In this document: positions 33,487 to 41,990 of the stretch, piece after piece
Layout: each line of letters begins with the position of its first letter
How positions within the stretch are numbered: the stretch's first letter is position 1
NCBI RefSeq assembly: GCF_002159665.1
Contig: NZ_NFJC01000005.1
Span: 45,565-109,564, forward strand
DNA length: 64,000 nucleotides
Origin: Desulfovibrio sp. An276
GTDB taxonomy: Bacteria > Desulfobacterota > Desulfovibrionia > Desulfovibrionales > Desulfovibrionaceae
Reading direction: 5' to 3'
Notes under the pieces: model-generated
What the model saw: the letters and a program-made list of their open reading frames with translations, nothing else
What the model was told of the DNA's origin: nothing
The model's database searches: none
Translations under genes and position numbers: made by a program

Positions 33487-34941
33487 TTATCCTGCAATGT
33501 CTTTGTGGGGATCGCACAAGGCCCTCTCCACAAGGTGGGTAATGGTTGCAAAATCCTCGTCCTCGAGGGTGCGCGCGTCAAGCAGGAAGGCATTGTCCTC
33601 TATCCTGCCTATGAGGATTGGGCGCATGCAAAGGAAGCGCTTGCGCATGTCCTCAGGCGTTCCTTCCTTCGGATGAATGGCGCACAAAACCGTGGGCAGG
33701 GGGTATTCCGGAAAGGCACCTCCCCCGCAGCGCGAGTTCCCGTCTACAAGGCTAACCTCGCAGGCATCCCCTGCATGTTCGCGCAAAAGCTCTGCAAGCC
33801 TTTGCGCCCTTGCGCCAATCTCGTCCCTGGAAGCAAGGATGCGGGCAACTGTGGGCACAGTCTTTCTTGCCCGTTCCGGGTCAAGATAGAGGCGCAGCGT
33901 TGCCTCGAGGGCTGCGTAGCAGAGCTTGTCGCAGCGCAGGGCGCGCAGGAGCGGGTTTTGGCGAAGCCTTGCCACAAGATCGTTTTTTCCGACAATGAGC
34001 CCTGCCTGGGGGCCGCCCAAAAGCTTGTCCCCGGAAAAGAGCACAAGGTCGCTTCCCTTTGCCACCGCCTCCTGTACCGTGGGCTCTCCGGGAAGGCCGG
34101 CCGCAACAAAGTCCGTGAGCGAGCCTGAGCCAAGGTCGTTGACAAGGATGAGACCGTGCTCGTGGGCAAGATTTGCCAGCTCCTCTGTGCCTACTGCCTT
34201 GTGGAAGCCGATGACGCGGAAGTTGGAGGTGTGGACGCGCACAATGGCGGCTGTTTCTTCGCCAATGGCAGCCGCATAGTCCTTCAGATGGGTCCTGTTG
34301 GTTGTGCCTACCTCGCGAAGGTGCACACCAGTAGCACTCATGACGTCGGGAATGCGGAAGGAGCCGCCTATTTCCACGAGCTCCCCGCGGGAGATGACAG
34401 CCTCCCTGCCCTTGCAGAAGGTGTCCATGACAAGGAGCACTGCCGCAGCGTTGTTGTTGACAACAAGGGCGTCCTCGGCACCGGTCAGGGTGCGCAAAAG
34501 ATGTGTCAAAAGGCTGTTTCTGCTGCCGCGGCCACCCGTTTGCGTATCGAGCTCAAGATTTGTGTAGTTTGATGCTGCAAGCTCAAGAGCCTGCCTTGCC
34601 TCTGGAGCCAGGGTGGAGCGTCCGGAGTTCGTGTGTATGACAACACCTGTTGCGTTGATCACCTTCTGCAGCCTTGGGGCAATGTAGCGAGCCACATGGC
34701 GGATTAGGTGGGAAAGCCTAGTCTCAAGGGACAAAAAGGCGGGATCCGTGACCAGCCCCTTTCGCAAGCGCAGGCGCATATTGTCCCAGTAGGCGGATAC
34801 GGCTTCCCGCAAAAGGGCATGGGGTGCGTCCAAAATGGCTTTGGCGTCTTCGTCCTGCCTGCCGTCCAGGGCCCTTGCCAGGGCATCGAGGCTCTTGTCC
34901 ATGGAAGGGATGGCGCGAAAGAGGGTGGATGGATCGGGCAT
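33487..34941 (-). CDS. selA: L-seryl-tRNA(Sec) selenium transferase
   Basis: A 484-residue PLP enzyme converting seryl-tRNA(Sec) to selenocysteinyl-tRNA(Sec). Typical blocks are INATGVVIHTNSGRSTLAPE, NYTNLELDTQTGGRGSRNS, VVNNNAAAVLLVMDTF, LREVGTTNRTHLKDY and the PLP-lysine site LFSGDKLLGGPQAGLIVG. Its presence means the organism makes selenoproteins (in these bacteria usually formate dehydrogenases and hydrogenases); selB and selC are not in the window. It starts 19 bp after folC with GGAGACCACC before the ATG, so the two are co-transcribed. Confidence 0.96.
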   Translation of the reverse strand: MPDPSTLFRAIPSMDKSLDALARALDGRQDEDAKAILDAPHALLREAVSAYWDNMRLRLRKGLVTDPAFLSLETRLSHLIRHVARYIAPRLQKVINATGVVIHTNSGRSTLAPEARQALELAASNYTNLELDTQTGGRGSRNSLLTHLLRTLTGAEDALVVNNNAAAVLLVMDTFCKGREAVISRGELVEIGGSFRIPDVMSATGVHLREVGTTNRTHLKDYAAAIGEETAAIVRVHTSNFRVIGFHKAVGTEELANLAHEHGLILVNDLGSGSLTDFVAAGLPGEPTVQEAVAKGSDLVLFSGDKLLGGPQAGLIVGKNDLVARLRQNPLLRALRCDKLCYAALEATLRLYLDPERARKTVPTVARILASRDEIGARAQRLAELLREHAGDACEVSLVDGNSRCGGGAFPEYPLPTVLCAIHPKEGTPEDMRKRFLCMRPILIGRIEDNAFLLDARTLEDEDFATITHLVERALCDPHKDIAG

Positions 34942-34960
34942 GGTGGTCTCCGTATGTGGG

Positions 34961-36271
34961 CTAGGCTTGGGCTGGCGCTTTCAGGGTGTCGGGCCAGACA
35001 GCAAAGAAGTCCCCAAGAAGATAGAGCGAGCCTGTCACAAGTACAGGGGCCGAGTCCGGAAAATGTTGCGGAGCTTCCTGGTATTTTCTGGCAAGGCTTG
35101 CAAGGCATGTTTTGGGGTCCGGGTAGGTCGTGACCTTTGTGACGCCCAGGGAGGCGAGATGGGCTTGCACTGTTTCGGGCTTTTCCGCGCGCTCGCCTGA
35201 AAGCATTGGGATATGCCAGGGAAGGTGTGCCAGCAAGGGGGCAAGCAGGGCAAGAACGCATTTCCAGTCCTTGTCTGCAAGGCAGGAAAAAACCACGCAA
35301 GCTGGCATGGGAACCCTCCCTTCCTTGAGAGCCTTTGCAAGGGTAGCCATGCCGTGGGGATTGTGGGCCCCGTCCAGCAAAAAGGCAGGCCTTGGTCCTT
35401 GCCAGTCACTTTGCCCATCACTTTCCTTCATTGCTTTCACAAGCTGCAGGCGACCAGGGATAAAGGCCCTGGCAAGGCCCCTTGCAATGGCCACCTCGTC
35501 GGGAACAAGGGAGAGTTTTTTGGCAATCTCCCTAAAGGCAGCAAGGGCTGTTGCCGCGTTTTCCAGCTGATGCGCTCCGGCAAGACCAGGGCAAAGGTGC
35601 TCCGGCAGGGGAGACGCTTTGGTCAGGGGTGCTGCAAAGGATCTTGCACGCTTTTGAATGACCTCCATGGCCTCGGGCACCTGGCTTGCCGTGATGACAG
35701 GTGCGCCTGAGCGTATGGCATGGGATTTTTCCAAGGCAATTTCCGCAATGGTGGAGCCCAGGATGCGCACATGATCGAGGGCAATGGGTGTCAGGACAAC
35801 GCAGTCTGCGGCTGTGGCCGTAGTTGCGTCGTACTTCGCCCCAAGGCCTGCCTCGAGAATGGCGCAAGCAACGTTATTTTGCGCGAAAAGCTCAAGGCCA
35901 ATGACAGTCACAAGCTCGAAGTAGGTGAGGTCCGGACAGATGGAAAGGGCCCTGTTGGCAGGTTCTACCCAGTCCTCAAGGCTTGTCCATTTCCCGTCAA
36001 TCTGTACACGTTCCGCAGGCGTGTAGAAGTGTGGGGAGGTGTAGAGGCCTGTTGCCACCCTGTGTTCGCGTAAAATGCAAGCCAGAAAGGTGGCAGTCGA
36101 GCCCTTGCCGTTTGTGCCGCAGACCTGGATGGTGAAATAGGGGGGGCTTGCGAGCCCCATTTCCTTAAGGACCCTGTCCATGCGTTCAAGGCCAAGGTCC
36201 ATGTGAAAGAAGTTGAGCCTGTCGAGATAGGCCAGAAGATCGTCAACTGAAGCAAGATATGTTTGTGCCAT
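34961..36271 (-). CDS. folC: Bifunctional folylpolyglutamate synthase / dihydrofolate synthase
   Basis: A 436-residue Mur-ligase-family enzyme adding glutamate to dihydropteroate and folates. The ATP-binding loop is QVCGTNGKGSTATFLACIL, followed by GLYTSPHFYTPAERVQIDG, the cysteine-rich LEAGLGAKYDATTA, VLTPIALDHVRILGSTIAEI, and in the C-terminal domain LDGAHNPHGMATLAKAL. The start at 36271 (MAQTYLASVDDLLAYLDRLN) is set by homology with the family N-terminus; the frame runs upstream through the tRNA-Arg gene and is not coding there. It heads a folC-selA unit on the minus strand. Confidence 0.95.
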   Translation of the reverse strand: MAQTYLASVDDLLAYLDRLNFFHMDLGLERMDRVLKEMGLASPPYFTIQVCGTNGKGSTATFLACILREHRVATGLYTSPHFYTPAERVQIDGKWTSLEDWVEPANRALSICPDLTYFELVTVIGLELFAQNNVACAILEAGLGAKYDATTATAADCVVLTPIALDHVRILGSTIAEIALEKSHAIRSGAPVITASQVPEAMEVIQKRARSFAAPLTKASPLPEHLCPGLAGAHQLENAATALAAFREIAKKLSLVPDEVAIARGLARAFIPGRLQLVKAMKESDGQSDWQGPRPAFLLDGAHNPHGMATLAKALKEGRVPMPACVVFSCLADKDWKCVLALLAPLLAHLPWHIPMLSGERAEKPETVQAHLASLGVTKVTTYPDPKTCLASLARKYQEAPQHFPDSAPVLVTGSLYLLGDFFAVWPDTLKAPAQA

Positions 36272-36414
36272 GGTGTTATTGATGAAAGCTGTTTTGATGG
36301 AAGCGGGAGAAAATATGGTGCAGCGCGGGTGTGGAGGCAGATGGGAGTGAACATCAAGAGCAGTCTTTGTCCTTGCCACCTGCAAGGCCAGACCCTTCGG
36401 GCAAAAGAAAAATC

Positions 36415-36441
36415 TTGACAGAGGGACCGTTTTGCTAGAAG
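36415..36441 (+). promoter_or_regulatory. Promoter of tRNA-Arg
   Basis: TTGACA (36415-36420) and TAGAAG (36436-36441) are separated by 15 bp, a little short, 22 bp before the tRNA. The tRNA-Gly gene at the other end has nearly the same boxes (TTGACG, TAGAAG), which supports the assignment. Confidence 0.6.
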
Positions 36442-36462
36442 TAAGCCTTTGTTGCCGCCTGT

Positions 36463-36539
36463 GGGCTCGTAGCTCAGTTGGACAGAGCAGGAGCCTTCTA
36501 AGCTCTTGGTCGGGGGTTCGAATCCCTCCGGGCCCACCA
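36463..36539 (+). tRNA. tRNA-Arg (anticodon UCU)
   Basis: A 77-base gene with encoded CCA (36537-36539). Acceptor GGGCTCG pairs with CGGGCCC (one G-U). The anticodon arm GGAGC-CTTCTAA-GCTCT shows TCT at 36497-36499, which reads AGA/AGG. The T-loop GGTTCGAATCC is standard. It lies between divergent folC and convergent EamA genes, with two terminators behind it. Confidence 0.98.
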
Positions 36540-36563
36540 TTTATCCCCAAGCGGCATATGTCT

Positions 36564-36588
36564 GCTCCCACCGGGAGCATTTTTTTTG
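36564..36588 (+). terminator. Terminator 1 after tRNA-Arg
   Basis: GCTCCC (36564-36569), 3-nt loop, GGGAGC (36573-36578), then A and a run of T. A classic short intrinsic terminator 24 bp after the tRNA. Confidence 0.85.
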
Positions 36589-36596
36589 CAAGAGAG

Positions 36597-36632
36597 GCCT
36601 CGCCCGGGTGTTTTTTCGGACGAGGCTTTTTT
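36597..36632 (+). terminator. Terminator 2 after tRNA-Arg
   Basis: GCCTCG (36597-36602) pairs with CGAGGC (36621-36626), followed by six T. A back-up terminator before the convergent EamA gene. Confidence 0.65.
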
Positions 36633-36665
36633 CATGCCCCGCAAGATGCAGGGAAGAACCCCAGG

Positions 36666-37556
36666 CTATGTCCTGCACTTCTTTTCCAGGGTGAGCAAAA
36701 AGACTGCGCCCATGATGAGCGCGCACCCGCCCCAGCCTATGGCCCTGAAGTTTTCGTCAAAGAAGAGCCAGACCCAGAGGGTGCCGAGTACCGGCTCTAT
36801 GTTGCCCACCACTGCGGACTGCACCTGGGTGATGCATTTGAGGCTCAGGGCCAGGAAAATGTAGGCCAAAAAGTTTGTCGAGACGCTCATGAGTCCGAGC
36901 AGTCCCCAGACCTCTGCGCTCTTTCCCAGATCCAGGGGGAAGATGAAGGGCAAAAGGACAAGGGCGCTGCCAAGGAAGGCGTAGGAATAGATGGTCTGGG
37001 CCTTGTATTTTTGCACAAAGTAGAAGGTGAAGGGAAAGTAGGCCGCGTAGCCAAAGCCCGAGGCAAGGCCGCAGAGTATGCCTGCCCAGGAAAAGACGCC
37101 GCTGTGGCTTCCTCCCGAAAGGCTCACAAGGACTACGCCAGCAAGGGCAATGGCAATGGCAAGAAGCTTTGTGCGCGAGATGGCCTCGTGAAAGAGCACG
37201 CGGGAAAGGACAGCCACCCAGGCAGGAGCCGTGTAGAGAAGGACTACGGCAGTGGCGCCACCGCTCATTTCTATGGAAAGCTGAAAGGCGCCAAACATGA
37301 GGGCGCCCAGCAGGCCGCCAAAGAAGAGTATCCTGACACCATCCCTGAAGGGAACTTTCAGGCACCCCTTGACGAGAGAGTAGGCCACAAAGCACGCGCC
37401 GCCAAAGAGCGAGCGCCAGAAGGCCGTTTCCAGGGGCGAGGTGTGAAGCTCGAAGAGCAGGCGGGAAAAGGGGGTGATGAGCGACCAGAGTGCTGCCGCA
37501 AGAGCTGCGTAGAAAAAGCCCAGCACAAGGGTCCTTTGCGAGATGGGAGCTGGCAT
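36666..37556 (-). CDS. EamA/DMT-superfamily transporter
   Basis: A 296-residue inner-membrane protein with ten hydrophobic helices in two EamA repeats (first: YAALAAALWSLITPFSRLLF; second: GLASGFGYAAYFPFTFYFVQ). Members export amino acids, nucleobases or other metabolites; no substrate can be assigned. The conserved segment before the last helices, AVVGNIEPVLGTLWVWLFF, matches the usual (E-P) motif. It starts 12 bp after the B3/4-domain gene on the same strand, which suggests a two-gene operon. Confidence 0.88.
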   Translation of the reverse strand: MPAPISQRTLVLGFFYAALAAALWSLITPFSRLLFELHTSPLETAFWRSLFGGACFVAYSLVKGCLKVPFRDGVRILFFGGLLGALMFGAFQLSIEMSGGATAVVLLYTAPAWVAVLSRVLFHEAISRTKLLAIAIALAGVVLVSLSGGSHSGVFSWAGILCGLASGFGYAAYFPFTFYFVQKYKAQTIYSYAFLGSALVLLPFIFPLDLGKSAEVWGLLGLMSVSTNFLAYIFLALSLKCITQVQSAVVGNIEPVLGTLWVWLFFDENFRAIGWGGCALIMGAVFLLTLEKKCRT

Positions 37557-37568
37557 GGCAGTTATGGA

Positions 37569-38240
37569 TCAGATGATGGTGGTATAGAGAATTCTTGCCC
37601 CGGCAAGCCTTGCAAAGAGAGCTCCTGCCTTTTCAAGGAGAGGTGCGAGAGAGTCTTTTCCGCAAAACGCGTAGACAACAAGGAGGGCCCTTCTTGTGTC
37701 CTGGGTCACCATGGTGCGGTTGCTGTCGCTCACAGGGCTTCCGAAGGGGCCTGCATCGTCCGAGAGCAGGGGCATGTTTTGCAAGGGCAGGCTGCCCTTG
37801 CCAAGGCCCTGATAGGTTTCCCCCTCAAGGCCAAGCCTCAAGACAACGTTTCCGGCAATGGCGGCTGCGTCGTAAATCCCGCAGGAATGACCGCACTGGA
37901 GGGAGAGGACGTTGTTTGTATCGACCAGGGAGTTGATGCGATAGATGTCCTTGCCCTGGCGCAATCTGCGGTAAAGAGCCTCAGAGGAGACGCGATAGCG
38001 GCCGGGGTCGGTGCCAAAGGCCTTGAAGGCGGATCTGGCCTCCCCGATGCCTGGCATTTGCGCAAGGGGAATGGTGGAAAGATCCTTCCGCAATTGGGGC
38101 CCAGTCTTCCGTTCAAATTCCTCCCAGATGGAGGAAGTGTCTGCAAATACCCTTGCCTCAAGGCCCATAAGCCCCAGGGCCGTGTTGGGCCAAAGAGTTG
38201 CAAGGGCTGGATCAATGACAAGGGAAGGAAAGTTCTCCAT
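37569..38240 (-). CDS. Stand-alone B3/B4 (PheT-like) domain protein
   Basis: A 223-residue protein of the solo B3/4 family (COG3382 type), related to the B3/B4 module of the phenylalanyl-tRNA synthetase beta chain, which there edits mischarged Tyr-tRNA(Phe). Family features: GEARSAFKAFGTDPGRYRVSSEAL near residue 70 (read in parts: GEARSAFKAFGTDPGRY), LRQGKDIYRINSLVDTNN, and SPVSDSNRTMVTQDTRRALL. A role in binding or editing aminoacyl-tRNA or a free amino acid is inferred. Start is the ATG at 38240, with GGAGG five bases upstream; a TTG four codons earlier overlaps that site. A strong hairpin directly precedes the ribosome site (see 38255-38278). Confidence 0.85.
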   Translation of the reverse strand: MENFPSLVIDPALATLWPNTALGLMGLEARVFADTSSIWEEFERKTGPQLRKDLSTIPLAQMPGIGEARSAFKAFGTDPGRYRVSSEALYRRLRQGKDIYRINSLVDTNNVLSLQCGHSCGIYDAAAIAGNVVLRLGLEGETYQGLGKGSLPLQNMPLLSDDAGPFGSPVSDSNRTMVTQDTRRALLVVYAFCGKDSLAPLLEKAGALFARLAGARILYTTII

Positions 38241-38254
38241 GCGTGCCTCCAAAA

Positions 38255-38278
38255 GCCTTCGGGAGATTGTCCGAAGGC
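38255..38278 (-). promoter_or_regulatory. Hairpin with T4 abutting the ribosome site of the B3/4 gene
   Basis: GCCTTCGG and CCGAAGGC (8-bp perfect stem, 8-nt loop) are followed on the minus strand by TTTT and then GGAGG, the Shine-Dalgarno of the downstream gene. It could be a leader terminator/attenuator or a ribosome-access control. Confidence 0.5.
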
Positions 38279-38545
38279 GGGAAGGGCAAGATAGCCAAAA
38301 AAGGTTGTGCCCTCAAGAAAGGCAAAAGGACTGTACAAGCACTGCCCTGAGCCATGCTTTGGGGAGCATGCTCTATTGTTTCACTAAACATGGGAGAGAT
38401 TTCACTGCCACAACTGAAGGGGCAAAAAAGGCTTTGAAGGGGGAAGCAGAGCATGCCAATAGCGAGGTTTGGGGAAGCTTTTGGCTTTTTGTTTGCAAGA
38501 AATACAAGCAATGGACTTCACATGGGGAAAAAGTGAAAGTTTGGC

Positions 38546-38575
38546 TGGACAAGAGAACAAAACAATGATTATATA
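38546..38575 (+). promoter_or_regulatory. Probable promoter of the MucR-type gene
   Basis: TGGACA (38546-38551), an 18-bp spacer and TATATA (38570-38575), 48 bp before the GTG start. The region 38241-38545 upstream of it contains no recognised gene. Confidence 0.5.
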
Positions 38576-38623
38576 AGGTATCAAAACAGCCATTATTTCA
38601 GTTTTTTCAGGGAGGGAATCAAC

Positions 38624-39013
38624 GTGGCGAACACGGACATCATGCAACAGGCCATTGAAATTGCTCGTGCACAAGCAGGCGTGCGCCCCATGACTGCAGC
38701 AGAAATTGCATCCTATGTCAGCGAGCTGGTGCAGACGCTTGGAAACGTCATGAACCCCGAGGAGGCAAAGCCCAGCCCTGCAGTGGATCCCAAAAGCTCC
38801 ATTGGCGAAAGCTACGTAACCTGCCTTGAGTGTGGCAAGAAATACAAGGTAATCGGCAACCGTCACCTCAAGAGCCACGGCCTCACCACTGAAAGCTACA
38901 AGGAAAAGTGGGGTCTGAAGAAGGACGTGTCCCTTGCCGCCAAATCCTTGGTGCGCACGCGCCGCAAGAAGATGCTGGACATGCGTCTGTGGGAGCGCAA
39001 GCAGGGAGCCTAG
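38624..39013 (+). CDS. Ros/MucR-family zinc-finger transcriptional regulator
   Basis: A 129-residue regulator. The prokaryotic Cys2His2 zinc finger is CLECGKKYKVIGNRHLKSH (residues ~67-85), followed by the family's GLTTESYKEKWGLKKDVSL block and a basic tail (VRTRRKKMLDMRLWERKQG). The N-terminal half (IASYVSELVQTL) is the oligomerisation part of MucR proteins. Such proteins bind AT-rich DNA and act as H-NS-like or specific repressors. The start is a GTG at 38624 with GGAGGG six or seven bases upstream. It is transcribed alone and ends at a good terminator. Confidence 0.92.
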   Translation: MANTDIMQQAIEIARAQAGVRPMTAAEIASYVSELVQTLGNVMNPEEAKPSPAVDPKSSIGESYVTCLECGKKYKVIGNRHLKSHGLTTESYKEKWGLKKDVSLAAKSLVRTRRKKMLDMRLWERKQGA

Positions 39014-39077
39014 GCAAGCTGCATTTCCCACATGCGGGGCGTTGCCTTGCAATGATCCTGCCCGCACCTGAAAGTAC

Positions 39078-39119
39078 AAGCCCCTCGCGTGATCATGTAT
39101 GGACCACGAGGGGCTTTTT
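39078..39119 (+). terminator. Terminator after the MucR-type gene
   Basis: AAGCCCCTCG (39078-39087) pairs with CGAGGGGCTT (39107-39116), with GTG/CAC-like pairing in the loop, followed by T's. Confidence 0.8.
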
Positions 39120-39298
39120 GTTGCCCTGCCAGTATCTGATGGACAGGGAAGAGCCACCATCCTGTCACGGGCCGCCTTCGATCAGAGTACAGAAAATCCC
39201 TTTGGCAAAAAAAAGTTTTTTGCGCGAGTCCCGGGATATTTGCGCCAAAAAAGAGAAAAAGCTTTGTGACAAAATTCAAAAAATTTAACCCATTACGG

Positions 39299-39328
39299 TT
39301 GACAATGAAAATGAAGTTCAATTACAAG
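39299..39328 (+). promoter_or_regulatory. feoB: feoB promoter with overlapping Fur-like box
   Basis: TTGACA (39299-39304), an 18-bp spacer and TACAAG (39323-39328). Bases 39301-39319 (GACAATGAAAATGAAGTTC) match 13 of 19 positions of the classical E. coli Fur box, placed between the two promoter boxes. The presence upstream of an iron-uptake gene supports iron repression. The match is moderate. Confidence 0.5.
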
Positions 39329-39527
39329 AGCGCTACAAAATTTGTCATCCGGCTGGTCCCTGGCAATCGAGCCCTGATGTTGTGAGCTTTGGGGTGCGCA
39401 AAAGGACAATGTCCTGTGGTGCACCTTTTGTTGTCCGAAAAGGGTTTGTCTGGATGAAAACGACATTAAAATTCCTTTTTTCGGCTCGTGGGAAAGGACG
39501 AAATAAAGGATGATTTTGGGAGGAGTT

Positions 39528-41894
39528 ATGGCAACTGAATGCTGCTGCAGTCAGGAAAACAAAGCCATGGAAGCAGAAAACGAGGTAACCAGGAATTCTG
39601 TTTCCAGCAAGAGTGAGCTGCGTATCGCTCTTGCCGGCAATCCGAACTGCGGCAAGACAACGCTGTTCAACACCTACACGGGTGCCCGTCAGCATGTGGG
39701 CAACTACCCTGGTGTGACTGTTGATCGCAAGGAAGGCAATGTTCATGTGGGGGGCAAGCCAGTCACCATCGTGGACATCCCCGGAACCTATTCCCTGACA
39801 GCCTATTCGCAGGAAGAGCTGGTTGCCAGAAGCGAACTTTCCTTTGGCATGGTGGACGCGGTCATCGACATCGCCGATGCCTCTGCCTTGAAGCGCAGCA
39901 TGCTTTTGACTGTGCAGATCATGGAAATGGGCATGCCCGTCGTTCTTGCCTGCAACATGATGGACGAGGCCAGAAAGGCTGGCGTGCACATCGACATGAA
40001 GCGCCTGTCCCAGCATCTGGAAGGCACCCCCTGCATGCCGCTCGTTGCCCGCAGCGGCGAGGGCGCCCAGGAAATCCTGCGCAAGGCAGTGGCTCTGGGT
40101 GAAAAGGGGCGCATGGAGCCTTTGCGCATCAGCTACGGACCCGAGATCGATCCCGTCCTTGGTCCCCTGGAAGAGCGCCTTGCCAGGGAAAAGGCTCTGA
40201 CCAACCTCTATCATCCCCACTGGACCGCCATAAAGCTTATCGAAGGCGACCAGGAGGTCATCAAGACCTTCCGCGAAACCCATGGGGACATAGCTGACGA
40301 AATTCTCGAAATCTGCGCGGAGACGGAAAAGCGCGTGCGCGAAGTGCGCCATGCCTCCTGCGAGTCCGTGATTACGGACGCCCGCTACGGCTACATCAAC
40401 GGCCTTCTGAAGGACGTGGTAAAGCAGGATCCCGGCAAGGATCGCCTGGCCCTCTCCGACAAGCTGGACAAGGTTCTGACCAACGTCTTCCTTGGTCCCA
40501 TCATCATGATTGCCGTGCTCTACGCCATGTTCTACATAACCATAGAATATGGCGCCTATCCCCAGGGCTGGGTCGAAGAATTCTTTGGCTGGCTGGGCGG
40601 CATAGTCGACGGTGCCATGGAAGATGGTGCTCTGAAGTCCCTCATTGTTGACGGCATCATCGGCGGTGTCGGCGGCGTTATCAGCTTTGTGCCGCTTATC
40701 GCCATCATGTTCGCCCTCATAGCCTTCATCGAGGACAGCGGCTACATGGCCCGCATCTCCTACATGATGGACCGCATCTTCCGTATGTTCGGCCTGCACG
40801 GCGCCTCTGTCATGCCCTACATCATCGCCGGCGGCATTGCGGGCGGTTGCGCCATCCCCGGAGCCATGGCTACCAGAACCCTGCGCAGCCCCAAGGAAAA
40901 GCTGGCAACCCTGCTGACCCTGCCCTACATGGCCTGCGGCGCAAAGGTTCCGGTCTTCTTGCTCCTCATTGCAGCCTTCTTCCCCGAAAATCCGGCCTTC
41001 GCCTTCTTCATGGTTCTTGTGGCCGGCTGGCTCTCCGCTCTCTTTGTGGCCCTTCTTCTGCGCCACACCATCATCAAGGGCGACTCCACTCCCTTCGTCA
41101 TGGAGCTGCCCCCCTACCGCCTGCCCACCATTTTCGCCATCCTGCTCCACATGTGGGAGCGTACCTGGATGTATCTGAAAAAGGCCGGTACCGTTATCCT
41201 TGCCATCTCCATCGTTGTCTGGGCAGCCCTGACCTATCCGTCCCTGCCCGATGACATGGCCAAGCCCTTCAACGACAAGATCGCCCAGATTGAGGAAACC
41301 ATAGCCAGTGCCAAGGCCACCATCGAAAGCCTGGGCGGCACGGTTCCCGCAGAGGAAGAAGAGGGTGAAGAGGCTGCGGCTCCTGCAGCAGAAGCACAGT
41401 CTCCCGAGCTTGCAGCAGCCATTGCTGCCTACAAGGGAGCCGAGGAACAGCTGACCAACGCTCAGAACGAATTGGCAGAAGAAGAGCTCCGCTACACCTA
41501 TGCTGGCCGTATCGGTACTGCCCTTGAGCCCTACACCCTCGTTGCCGGCTTTGGCTGGCGTACCAACATCGCCCTTGTGGCCGGCGTGGCAGCCAAGGAA
41601 GCCGTTGTATCTACCCTTGGTACAGCCTACTCCATGGGCGAACAGGATCCCGAGGACGCAGCTCCCCTTGGCGAGCGCATGAAGCAGGATCCCGGCTTTG
41701 ACAAGGCCGCAGCGCTCTCCCTCATCCTCTTTGTGCTCATGTACTCCCCCTGCTTCGTGGCCCTTGTTGTCATAAAGTCCGAAGCCGGTAGCTGGGGATG
41801 GCTCATCTTCAGCATGGTCTTCAACACGGCCCTTGCCTTTACTGTGGCAACCATTGCCTACCATCTCGGCAAGAACTTCTTCTTTGCGGCATAA
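39528..41894 (+). CDS. feoB: Ferrous iron transporter FeoB
   Basis: A 788-residue inner-membrane Fe(II) transporter with an N-terminal GTPase. G1 is GNPNCGKT (37-44), the switch region NYPGVTVDRKEG, G3 DIPGTYSL, and G4 NMMDE. The membrane part has two Gate modules (GAYPQGWVEEFFG... and GASVMPYIIAGGIAGGCAIP) and core helices. The N-terminus is Cys-rich (ATECCCSQ). Between the core and last gate, residues about 575-655 form an inserted charged, Ala/Glu-rich coiled coil (DKIAQIEETIASAKATIESL and AYKGAEEQLTNAQNELAEEE), absent from E. coli FeoB. Start is ATG 39528 with GGAGGAG in front, not the upstream in-frame ATG. No feoA is adjacent. A porin gene follows 96 bp downstream. Confidence 0.96.
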   Translation: MATECCCSQENKAMEAENEVTRNSVSSKSELRIALAGNPNCGKTTLFNTYTGARQHVGNYPGVTVDRKEGNVHVGGKPVTIVDIPGTYSLTAYSQEELVARSELSFGMVDAVIDIADASALKRSMLLTVQIMEMGMPVVLACNMMDEARKAGVHIDMKRLSQHLEGTPCMPLVARSGEGAQEILRKAVALGEKGRMEPLRISYGPEIDPVLGPLEERLAREKALTNLYHPHWTAIKLIEGDQEVIKTFRETHGDIADEILEICAETEKRVREVRHASCESVITDARYGYINGLLKDVVKQDPGKDRLALSDKLDKVLTNVFLGPIIMIAVLYAMFYITIEYGAYPQGWVEEFFGWLGGIVDGAMEDGALKSLIVDGIIGGVGGVISFVPLIAIMFALIAFIEDSGYMARISYMMDRIFRMFGLHGASVMPYIIAGGIAGGCAIPGAMATRTLRSPKEKLATLLTLPYMACGAKVPVFLLLIAAFFPENPAFAFFMVLVAGWLSALFVALLLRHTIIKGDSTPFVMELPPYRLPTIFAILLHMWERTWMYLKKAGTVILAISIVVWAALTYPSLPDDMAKPFNDKIAQIEETIASAKATIESLGGTVPAEEEEGEEAAAPAAEAQSPELAAAIAAYKGAEEQLTNAQNELAEEELRYTYAGRIGTALEPYTLVAGFGWRTNIALVAGVAAKEAVVSTLGTAYSMGEQDPEDAAPLGERMKQDPGFDKAAALSLILFVLMYSPCFVALVVIKSEAGSWGWLIFSMVFNTALAFTVATIAYHLGKNFFFAA

Positions 41895-41990
41895 CGCCTT
41901 GGGGGCGGGGTATTGGAAGCTGCCCGCCCCCTTGCAAACAAGGCGAAATTTCATCAATACACAGATTTTTCATTTTGGGGTTTCATAAAA

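Larger units (their letters stand above)
39014..39527 (+). other. Spacer between mucR and feoB
   Basis: 514 bp containing the mucR terminator (39078-39119), an AT-rich stretch, the feoB promoter with a Fur-like box (39299-39328), and a leader of about 190 bp. In the leader a short palindrome GGACAATGTCC (39404-39414) is the only structure noticed. Confidence 0.5.

Noticed and set aside
36432..36700. Open frames on both strands across 36432-36580 that would encode proteins
   Set aside because: They are conceptual translations of the tRNA-Arg gene (typical SSVGQSRSLLSS.. and GPEGFEPPTKSLEG strings) and have no ribosome sites.
39345..41957. 870-residue minus-strand frame opposite feoB
   Set aside because: A shadow caused by codon bias; feoB on the plus strand has complete motifs, a ribosome site and a promoter.
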